Origin: CALMFT01 sp964563595
GTDB taxonomy: Bacteria; Patescibacteriota; Gracilibacteria; Absconditabacterales; Absconditicoccaceae
NCBI GenBank assembly: GCA_964563595.1
Contig: CAZLWR010000041.1
Span: 1 to 6,617 of the forward strand
DNA length: 6,617 nucleotides
Direction of reading: 5' to 3'
The notes beneath the pieces were generated by a model that saw only the letters and a program-made list of their open reading frames with translations, ran no database searches and was not told where the DNA came from. Position 1 is the stretch's first letter. Every line of letters starts with the position of its first letter. A program made the position numbers and the translations under genes. This document shows positions 1 through 6,617 of the stretch, piece by piece.

Positions 1-145
1 GTTTTTCGGGATTCGCTTCAAGTTTTGTTTGTATCTTACTCCATTCCAGACTTTCGTGGCGATTCATGTTTTCCTGAAAACGTACCCTCAATGTCCTGAT
101 TAATTGCTCAGCTTGCTCCGCAGGAAGTTCTTGTTTGTTAGACAT
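1..145 (-). CDS. DUF4256 family protein, 5' part only (runs off the window start)
   Basis: Reading leftwards from the ATG at 145-143 gives 48 residues with no stop, starting MSNKQELPAEQAEQL and continuing through QENMNRHESLEWSKI and QTKLEANPEK. From memory this matches the N-terminus of DUF4256 proteins, in which an 'L..LK.RFE.NMNRH..LEWAKVQ.KLEAN.EK' stretch is conserved; the biochemical role of the family is not known to me. The rest of the gene, most of the usual protein of roughly 180-190 residues, lies outside the window. No in-frame UGA occurs in the visible part, so this fragment alone does not test the genetic code. No Shine-Dalgarno sequence is visible before the ATG. The gene is divergent from tyrS and shares its upstream region. 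The family call rests on recalled sequence similarity; the reading frame itself is clear. Confidence 0.78.
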   Translation of the reverse strand, partial: MSNKQELPAEQAEQLIRTLRVRFQENMNRHESLEWSKIQTKLEANPEK

Positions 146-189
146 ATTGTAATAGTTGAAACATAAATTGATAATCTGAATATAGTTTG

Positions 190-217
190 ATTATAGGTAT
201 TTTTTTGCTGTAATCTA
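190..217 (-). promoter_or_regulatory. Weak candidate promoter for the DUF4256 gene
   Basis: On the minus strand a perfect TATAAT lies at 195-190. A poor -35 match, TAGATT (three of six positions), lies at 217-212 with a 16-bp spacer. Transcription would start near 183 and give a leader of about 38 bases before the ATG at 145. The region is AT-rich, so a chance -10 hexamer is quite possible. Confidence 0.3.
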
Positions 218-241
218 TAGCTTGTTAAGTCATCTTTTTTA

Positions 242-277
242 TTTGCCCTAAGGCAAAGATAGTCTGATTTGATCAGA
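242..277. other. Two adjacent perfect inverted repeats in the divergent intergenic region
   Basis: TTTGCC (242-247) and GGCAAA (252-257) form a 6-bp stem around a CTAA loop. Five bases later TCTGAT (263-268) and ATCAGA (272-277) form a second 6-bp stem around TTG. On the plus strand the pair is followed by an AT-rich run, not a clean U tract. Placed between two divergent promoters candidates, they could be operator sites for a dimeric regulator, RNA hairpins in the leader of one gene, or chance. No T-box features (such as an AGGGTGG-type sequence) are visible, although tyrS genes often carry them in Firmicutes. Confidence 0.45.
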
Positions 278-309
278 TTATTATTATTCTTTCATTCAAC
301 TCTTCGGCG

Positions 310-337
310 TTGAAACTCCAATAACTTTACTTATAGT
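310..337 (+). promoter_or_regulatory. Candidate sigma-70-type promoter of tyrS
   Basis: TTGAAA (310-315) and TATAGT (332-337) are separated by 16 bp; each is a reasonable match to TTGACA/TATAAT. Transcription would start near 343-345, giving a very short leader of about 15 bases before the ATG at 360. No Shine-Dalgarno motif is seen in that leader, so initiation would not depend on a strong anti-SD contact. Confidence 0.4.
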
Positions 338-359
338 GAGTGAGTTATTTTATATTTTC

Positions 360-1667
360 ATGTCTGACATGTTACCGCTCAAAGAAGAATTAGAAAGTAG
401 GGGATACCTTAAACAATATACAGACGAAAAGCTTTTTGAATTAGTAGATACAGGTTGAATCAATTTTTATTTTGGTGTCGATCCTTCTGCTGATAGTATG
501 ACTATTGGTAATTTTGTTGCTTTGATGCAGGCGATTCATGTTATGCTTAGAGGTAATAAATGTTATTTGGTTGTAGGTGGTGCTACTGGAATGATTGGAA
601 ATCCTACGGGTAAAGATCAGGAAAGAAATTTTCTTGATGAAACAACATTGGCAAAAAATCAGCAGGGTATTTTTAATGATTTTCAAAGAGTGTGCAGTAA
701 TATAGAACAGGTAACTGGTAAGAAATTAGCGTTCGAAATTGTGAATAATTATGATTGGTTTAAGAATATTAACTATATTGAGTTCTTGAGAGAAGTAGGA
801 AAAAGTATGACGGTAAACTGGATGATGAATAAGGATATTGTACGCAAGAGAATCAATGATCCAGATAAGTTTATTAGTTATGCCGAGTTTAGTTATATGC
901 TTATTATGGGTTATGATTTTTATGTATTGAATCGTGATCATGGAGTAGTGTTGGAGGTAGGATGAAGTGATGAATGGGACGGTATTTTAGCATGAATCGA
1001 AATTACCTCTAAGCTCAATGGGAATGTTGTTTATGGAATTACAAATAATCTGATTCTCGATAGTACTGGCCGCAAATTTGGTAAATCTGAAGGGAATGCT
1101 ATTTGGCTGAATCCAGAAAAAAACTCACCATACTTCGTGTATCAGTATTTCATGAATGTTGCGGATGAGGATATTGCAAGATTTTTGAGATTGTTTTCTT
1201 TTCTAGACCTACAAGAAATTGATCGTATCCAAACAGAACATAATCAGAAACCGGAATTGAGAATGGGGCAACAGAAGTTGGCATATCTGGTGACTCAGAT
1301 TATTTTTGGTACTCAAGCAGCTGAGACAGCCAAGCAAATATCTGAATTTATGTTCGCAGACAATAAAATTACGAAACTGATGGCTTGCGATGATGTTTCT
1401 TTGTCGGCAATTGCGGAAGAGATCAATGGTTGAAACAAGAAGTTAACGCTTTCTTCCGGGTCATCTAATGTACTGGATGTATTCGTGGAAGCTGGTTTGT
1501 GCGAATCACGTGGTGACGCTAAGAAGCTCATTCAACAGGGCGGTATCAGTTTGAATGAGGAAAAGATCACGGATATTGGATATGAAATTTCTGAAAAAGA
1601 TTGGATAGCTTGAAAGGTTTTCTTATTGAGCAAGGGTAAGAAGAATATGAGATTGTTTTTAAAGTAA
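360..1667 (+). CDS. tyrS: Tyrosyl-tRNA synthetase (class I), read with UGA as glycine
   Basis: This enzyme attaches tyrosine to tRNA-Tyr in the cytoplasm. Read with table 25 the frame is 435 residues and ends in TAA, close to the family's usual 400-430. Five in-frame UGA codons lie at residues 33, 202, 212, 358 and 418; those at 202 and 212 fall in GGSDEW (family GGSDQW) and LAGIE (family TAGIE), so glycine is the expected residue. Landmarks in order: YFGVDPSADS at 37-46 with the HIGH-equivalent TIGN at 48-51, VGGATGMIGNPTG ending near 84, NNYDW, SYMLIMGYDF at 178-187, the KFGKS loop at 239-243, the helical anticodon-binding region, and an S4 RNA-binding domain from about 366 ending in SKGKKNMRLF. 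Several substrate-contacting positions differ from the Geobacillus stearothermophilus enzyme (see findings). ATG 360 is the first in-frame start; ATG 369 is an alternative. The downstream glycosyltransferase starts 10 bases after the stop and is probably in the same transcript. The family assignment is secure; full activity is not proven. Confidence 0.96.
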
Positions 1668-1677
1668 TTAACTTTTC

Positions 1678-2238
1678 ATGCAAACAACAGTTGTTAAGTT
1701 CGTAACCAATCATAGACTCGATTCTGAAAAAGGATGGGATTTGATTATTTCACGATTGAAAAAAGTACTTAAGACGCCTAACCAGCTCTATACAATTGAG
1801 TTCGATATTTATGGGGATGGGAAGATGAGAGAAGAAGTAGAGATGCTTGCGAAACAATATCCTGGCAATATCAGGTATCATGGTTTTGTTTCTATCCATA
1901 CCATCTTTCAATGAACAATGGATTATGATTTTGTTATGATGCCGTCCAAGTTTCTAGAAACTTTCGGCTTATCGGCCTTGGATTTTGCCCAATTTGGGAT
2001 TCCGACAATTGGATACAAAAAAGGCGGTGTCGCCCCTTTTGTTTTAGATGATCTGAATATATCAGCTTATGCTGGTCATACTGCACAAGAACAGTTTGAT
2101 ACTGCGATGCACAGCATATTGGAGGCTTATTGTAAACATTGAAAATCGGATTATAGCTCTTTGGTTGATAAAGATGCTATCAAATCTTTGTACTCTCAAG
2201 GCGCCTGGATGCAACAATTTCGTGCCCTCGTATCCTAA
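1678..2238 (+). CDS. GT4-like glycosyltransferase, C-terminal (donor-binding) half only
   Basis: Read with UGA as glycine (residues 79 and 155) this is a 186-residue frame ending in TAA. It matches only the second Rossmann domain of a GT-B, family GT4-type transferase, which binds the sugar nucleotide. HRLDSEKGW at 12-20 corresponds to the usual GRL...KG with the phosphate-contacting Arg13 and Lys18. FDIYGDGKMREE follows, then NIRYHGF, then LETFGLSALD at 93-102, equivalent to the E-x7-E motif, and GIPTIGYKKGGV. Full GT4 enzymes have about 350-400 residues; here the acceptor-binding N-terminal domain is missing. In-frame TAA codons lie just upstream of the ATG and tyrS fills the preceding sequence, so no hidden N-terminus exists here. 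The second acidic residue of the E-x7-E motif is Asp102 instead of Glu. It may be a true single-domain protein that pairs with a separate N-terminal subunit, or the remnant of a deletion. No Shine-Dalgarno is seen; it is 10 bases from tyrS. Confidence 0.82.
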
Positions 2239-2252
2239 TTGATAGTAATTTT

Positions 2253-5200
2253 TTAAGCTTCTGGTTGTTCGCTGGCTGCCTTAGCTCTGTCCATTTTTGC
2301 TTTGACGGCGAATACAATCACGAGTATCAAGAAAATACCTACTGCACTTCAGATTATCCATAATATCCATTTCAGTACAACATTTGTTCAAGCTTTAGTA
2401 GACGAATTACTGCTTGTGTCAGTTGAAGTAGTTTCGACCGGTTTGATTACTGTGGTATCCGTAGTAGTCGCATCTATACATTTGCTGCCAGGGATTTCTT
2501 TGATGGCAACGATTTTACAAATCAAATCCTTGATAACCTGGAAGTCTCATTCTTCTATGTTGCCGTTGGTAACATCTATTCCGTATAATCTCAATACTTC
2601 AGAGAGTTGAGCATATTGTTCTGCCTTATCGCTAGTGTTTTCCAGCTTGTCGAATAAGGTAGTAATCTTTGGTTCTAGACTAGGATTTGCATATGCCAAG
2701 ATATCTGCTTTGGTTCTTTCGTACTCAGAAAGTCCTTGCGTGGCTCTAAAACCAGCATTGGTCAATCCGTCCATTATCTCTTGTACTTCCGCCTTGGTTT
2801 CTTTGGGATAGGCGGTTTTTTTGATTTCGTTATCCAGATCTATTAGATATTCTGTTGTTTTTTCTTTATCTCCAAGATTCTGTCCTAATCTTTGTAAAAT
2901 ATCTACGAGCTTGAGGTAATCTTCTTTGTTGCTATATTTTTCTACTAGTTTTCCTATATTTTCAGCAATCTCCTTATAATTGTCGGGCACGATAGTCTGA
3001 TTATCTAGCAAATTCACCTTGATAATCTTGCTTGTCATTTGCTTACTATTTTCATACCGTATTTTGTAATACACTGCTGAAGAAAGTGTTTTAACCTCTA
3101 TAGTACTAAGTTTGTTACATTCCAAATCGGCATCGTCATCTCCATCACTGAGATTAGTGTCAATAAAACATTTGCCAGATCCAAAGTACTGTGGATATAA
3201 AATAAGCTGATTATTGAGGCTTTTACCTAGATCTATTTCATATCCATTGTCTGTCTGTTTATTGTCAGGTGTGGACAGCAGTGATATGAAGAACCTTTTA
3301 TCAGGTGCTTGCAAAGTAATAGTTTTTGCTGCTTTTACAGTGTTGCCGAATTGATCGCTTGCAGTAAGTTCTATCTCATAAGTACCGTAATCTTTGTACT
3401 CATAGGTGAACCACTTTTCTCATTTGATAGTAGTAGTAACACAGTCTTTTTTATCCATACAATAGTCTCGTTTTGTCTGATCGTCTGTTCCGAGTGTCGT
3501 ATCTCTTACGAGTACTTTTTTATCAAATTGTGCGAAGATAAAGTTTGGTTTGAGGCCTTTTTTGACACTAACGGGCTCTGCATAACCTACTCCTACTTTT
3601 TCTCTATAAATTACTTTTGCTTTGGGTTTGAACGGTCTGTTTTCTATAGAAGCAGTGGTATAGATGAATTTTACTACATCGTCTTTGGTAGTCAAATCGT
3701 CAATCCCATCTCCGTCAAAGTCATATTTAATAATTCTATTTGCTTTGAAGTCGGCTCTATTGGAGAGAATCTTCGCGTTAACAGTGAAGGTGACTTCTTC
3801 TCCTACTTTTGTATTGATTGCGTCTGTTTTCATGTTGACGATAGGGATGTCCACGCTATCATTACCCTTAGGTTTGATAAAGATAGATGGTCCTTTTCAG
3901 ATTATATCTTCTGAAGCTATTTCTCCACCATCATTATCAATCAGTTTAGCACCAAAGGTATATTCTCCAGCTTCACGAGAAATTGCGAAGTTGACTGAAT
4001 TAGAGCCTCCAGGAGTAACTTTGATGTCCAGTAATCTATCTGGATCTTCTGGTTTGTAATAGTATCGTGCTATGTAGCTAATACTACCATCCAGATCAAT
4101 AGGTGTATCTATATTCACTCTTACCACCAATGGATCAAATTGTTCAAAATCAGGATCTTTTACGGGACTATATTGAAAGAATCCAACTCCCACGTCATTA
4201 GAATACTGTGGAAAACTGAGATAGATAGTATTGAGTTTTGGTAGACCATTTTTTACTTTGAATCGGACTTTTTTCTTATCAGCAGTAAGCTCTTCTTTGT
4301 CTTCTACGATCATTTCAATAAACTGGCATCCTAATTCTCCAAACTTATATCTCAGCTGAGTAGTAGTATATACATCGTCATTTTGTGGCTTGAACATGGT
4401 TTTTACATTGGATCTTTGTCCTTTCACGTCTACTGATTTAGAAGAATCAACACTGATAGGCTGATATCTTGGAATAGAGTAAGCGGGTCATTCGGGGCAC
4501 GTCTCCGTTGGCAAGAGGAGTTGATTGGTTGTGGTAAGTACTTCATACACTCCAATAGGTGAGTTGTTTTCGCCGATATATACCAATGCATTTACGGTGT
4601 TTTTTTCTCCCTCAGAAGAAGTGGCTATCAGTGATACTTTGTATACACCGACTTTATCAAATACATGTGATATGCTATCATTTTGTACTGTTCTTGAAGT
4701 TCCGTCTCCAAAGTTCCAGATATAGTTCACGATTTTTTTGTTTGCGGAAGCACTGAAGTTTATTCTTGAACCTCGTGATGCAGCAACTGGATCTATAGTG
4801 ATCTCTGGTCTCAACGCACTTTTGATAGTGATTTCTTTGGTAAGTTCAGCTTGTTTACCGAATTGATCTGTTACTTTTAGTCTCACCCTGTGTACCCCTT
4901 TAGTATTGAACTTTACATTGATCTGTTTGCTATCTTCTGATCTATCTACTACTTCAGTATTCTCGGGATCACTAAATCCTCGCTCAAAAGTCAGCTTATC
5001 ATTATCATTGAGAATATCATAATCAAAACTACTGGTCGCATCAAAAATAAACTGAGAAGGATCAGCTCGCTCGCTTGTAGGACTCACAGAAAATTGAGGA
5101 ATAGGACTAGTAGATTCCACAGCAACTTTTGTTTGACTGCTGTCGCCAATTCCTTGTTGGTCTATAACAGTGAGTTTCACAGTATACATTCAAGGTTTTG

Positions 5201-6377
5201 CGAACTGAAATCTGATATTTTTATCTTGGCTGGTTAACAATAGTGTTGAATCTGCGTCGTATATATCCCATCTATAGAGATTAATCTTGTTGGAAACAGA
5301 GTAACTTGTATCCCCATCAAAGGCAAATTGTGTGCTGGTAGTACCTGCAGTGGGAATAGTTCTGATCTTACTAACGGGATCAGATAAAATAAGCTGAAAT
5401 GTTTTGCTACTAGTGCTATTCGTATTATCTGTAGTGTTTAGTGTGATTCTATATGAACCTTTGCTTCCCAATTGTATAGTGAATGATCCTGGTATACCGT
5501 CATTGCTTGTACTTTTATTGAATCCTTCCGCAGAAGATACAGTTCGACTATGTTTTACTATTTTCTTTCCAACTGCAGTAGTTGTAGAGCTTGCATCGAA
5601 TACGATTCCTTGTGAGCCCTCTGCTAGAGACAACTTAGTTGCGTTATTTTCATCAAGCTTGATACCGTTTGCTAAGATGTTTATTTTTGTATCAGTTGGC
5701 TGTACATTGATAGTGATAGAATTATCAGCATCGAAGTACCCTTTCAGATTATTGATAGATCTTACGGTGTTGTGTATGACGTAGTTTCCTGGTTTAGCAA
5801 ACGTATGGTTAACGATAGGGCCCTTTCAGATGATGACGTCTTTTCCCTCTGTATCTGTATAATACCAGAAAAAGTTATCGCTAGGAAGAGTTTCATTGGA
5901 AGGATCGGTTGAGCTGCTTGCATCAAAAGTTACTGATAAAGGAGATTGTCCGCTCCTAGGGCTTGCTTTGATGGCTCCTCTTATGGTATAGTTGCTTTGA
6001 ATATCTTTCAAAATGGTGCTCAATGGGTCGAAACACTTGGACACAAAAGTGTTATAATCATCATATGCTACTTTACTGCTGAGTTTTGCAGTTGTGATGT
6101 CGCATTGTTTGTAGATAACGTTGTAAGTTGGATTGCTTGGAAAGTATCTGAATGCTGTTTTAAAGTTGTTGTTGAGTCCTGCGAACATGCTAGCAGGTAC
6201 ATCAGTACCGGTTTTCCTATATGCTTGTAATTCAGTGAGTGTATTAAGAATGCTTGTTCGTGCTGCGTTGATATGACTATTTGGAAGATACTCTGCAGGA
6301 ATTTGTGCAAAACCCAGATAGGAACTACTTATTACGAGTCACACTAGTAGTGATAATCAGACTTTTTTCGCAAACAT
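2253..6377 (-). CDS. Large exported PKD-domain surface protein with C-terminal membrane anchor (UGA read as Gly)
   Basis: Read with UGA as glycine, one frame of 1374 residues runs to a TAA at 2255-2253; ten in-frame UGAs lie at residues 7, 13, 184, 396, 630, 827, 986, 1277, 1330 and 1343. Residues 1-24 are a signal peptide (KK, a hydrophobic core, then LGFA before Gln25). PKD/Ig-like beta domains follow at about 131-223, 225-325, 326-420, 422-518 and 524-601; the last has the hallmark WNFGDGT at 554-560 and HVFDKVGVYKVSL. More divergent beta domains occupy about 640-1020, including YDFDGDGIDD (885-894), a calcium-loop-like motif, and YKDYGTYEIELTASD. An acidic segment between Cys1070 and Cys1087 could also bind calcium. 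About 1131-1276 is predicted helical, 1302-1329 is a Thr/Ser-rich stalk, 1333-1358 a membrane helix, and the tail is short and basic, so the bulk lies outside the cell. All ten cysteines fall in five nearby pairs, consistent with disulfides. A second in-frame ATG at 6383 adds two residues. It is probably an adhesin or surface stalk; the ligand is unknown. Confidence 0.93.
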
Positions 6378-6417
6378 ACACATCTACACCAATTAAATCG
6401 TATACTACTTTATAGTA

Positions 6418-6446
6418 AGTATAGTCAGCAAGACTCGTTTTGTCAA
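6418..6446 (-). promoter_or_regulatory. Strong sigma-70-type promoter of the PKD surface-protein gene
   Basis: Reading the minus strand, TTGACA lies at 6446-6441 (perfect -35) and TATACT at 6423-6418 (five of six matches to TATAAT), separated by exactly 17 bp. Transcription would start near 6411, giving a leader of about 30 bases before the ATG at 6377. Upstream of the -35 the DNA is A/T-rich and includes the perfect palindrome CTTTTAAAAG (6467-6476), which could act as an UP element or a regulator site. A weak GGTG at about 9 bases before ATG 6377 is the only Shine-Dalgarno-like sequence. Confidence 0.78.
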
Positions 6447-6507
6447 AAAAATGCCCTCATTTTGATCTTTTAAAAGCAATAAAAAAACTTCTCTTACGAA
6501 AGTCCTC

Positions 6508-6520
6508 TATAATGTATAAT
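6508..6520 (+). promoter_or_regulatory. Possible plus-strand -10 element (two TATAAT copies)
   Basis: TATAAT occurs at 6508-6513 and again at 6515-6520 on the plus strand, about 45 bases before the structured element at 6563. No convincing -35 hexamer is present at the right distance, so this is a weak candidate, possibly for a transcript leading out of the right edge. Apart from the promoter on the other strand and this element, I see no gene in 6384-6562. Confidence 0.25.
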
Positions 6521-6562
6521 AAGCTGATGCTAATATATAATTCTTAATTTTTATAAGGTTTT

Positions 6563-6617
6563 GCCCCCACAGCGTAGATCAGTTCCAGGATTCCTGGCTG
6601 TGTCTTTCTGCGGGGGC
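6563..6617. repeat. Strong GC-rich inverted repeat at the window edge, unidentified
   Basis: GCCCCCACAG (6563-6572) pairs with CTGCGGGGGC (6608-6617) over ten positions with one A/C mismatch. Inside, CCAGG (6585-6589) and CCTGG (6593-6597) form a 5-bp hairpin with an ATT loop. A competing 6-bp pairing joins CACAGC (6568-6573) to GCTGTG (6597-6602), so the segment could switch between two folds. It stands out as GC-rich against AT-rich flanks, which suggests a structured RNA, a terminator whose U tract lies beyond the window, or a mobile or repeat end. The inner sequence resembles a tRNA D-arm (GTAGATCAGTT) but the whole does not fold as a tRNA. No family could be assigned. Confidence 0.5.

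Noticed and set aside
146..359. T-box riboswitch in front of tyrS
   Set aside because: No T-box consensus and no antiterminator/terminator pair; the likely leader is far too short.
360..1667. tyrS as a broken pseudogene with premature stops
   Set aside because: Every interruption is UGA, several at invariant glycines, with no frameshift and no UAA or UAG before the natural end; recoding explains all of it.
2231..2254. Intrinsic terminator between the convergent genes (TATC/GATA stem followed by six T)
   Set aside because: The stem is only four AT-rich base pairs and overlaps the glycosyltransferase stop; too weak to call, though a T-run at 2249-2254 is present.
3309..3914. Plus-strand 201-codon open frame opposite the surface-protein gene, and shorter ones nearby (3664-4059, 5404-5784)
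   Set aside because: They lie antisense to a gene with clear domain structure, show no recognisable motifs and have low-complexity Ser/Phe/Val-rich content typical of reverse-complement shadows.
6068..6310. Minus-strand 80-codon frame overlapping the N-terminus of the surface protein
   Set aside because: It is in another frame of the same strand, inside the well-supported signal-peptide-bearing gene, and has no recognisable motif.
360..6377. UGA as tryptophan (code 4) or selenocysteine
   Set aside because: The conserved residue at the diagnostic sites (GGSD, AGIE, PKD PG) is glycine, and Trp is already encoded by UGG in these genes; no SECIS-like structure is visible and 17 sites is far too many for selenocysteine.
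6563..6617. A tRNA gene at the right edge (GCCCCC start, GTAGATCAGTT like a D-arm)
   Set aside because: The complementary GGGGGC comes after only 55 bases and no anticodon or T arm of the right spacing can be drawn.
1..6617. CRISPR array, insertion sequence or prophage signals
   Set aside because: No regularly spaced direct repeats, transposase or integrase motifs, or flanking target-site duplications were seen.

Overview
The window comes from a bacterium that reads UGA as glycine (translation table 25), which points to the Candidate Phyla Radiation lineages Absconditabacteria (SR1) or Gracilibacteria (BD1-5). Under the standard code the main genes break into many pieces. Read with UGA as Gly they become three complete frames, each ended by UAA and together holding 17 in-frame UGA codons. 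Several UGA codons fall where the family has an invariant glycine: the GGSD and AGIE glycines of tyrosyl-tRNA synthetase and the PG of a PKD-domain motif. The sequence is AT-rich, and no strong Shine-Dalgarno sites are visible. I cannot tell SR1 from BD1-5 from this window.

Layout. Positions 1-145 (minus) hold the 5' end of a DUF4256 gene. Positions 146-359 are a divergent intergenic region with two adjacent perfect hairpins and weak promoter candidates. Positions 360-1667 (plus) are a complete tyrS. Ten bases later, 1678-2238 (plus) is a short glycosyltransferase reading frame holding only the C-terminal (sugar-nucleotide-binding) half of a GT-B enzyme. Convergent to it and 14 bases away is a single very large gene, 2253-6377 (minus), for a 1374-residue exported protein with a signal peptide, a series of PKD/Ig-like domains, five local cysteine pairs, a Thr/Ser-rich stalk and a C-terminal membrane anchor. 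It has a near-consensus sigma-70-type promoter (TTGACA, 17 bp, TATACT) about 40 bp upstream. The last 55 bases (6563-6617) form a strong inverted repeat of unknown nature that runs into the window edge.

Function. tyrS is housekeeping, but its active site departs from the textbook enzyme at several ligand-contacting positions. The half-glycosyltransferase is probably co-transcribed with tyrS. The large PKD protein is most likely a cell-surface adhesin or stalk; in a lineage of reduced, host-attached bacteria it is a reasonable candidate for cell-to-cell contact, but that role is inference. Nothing here resembles CRISPR, a transposon, an integrase or a defence system.
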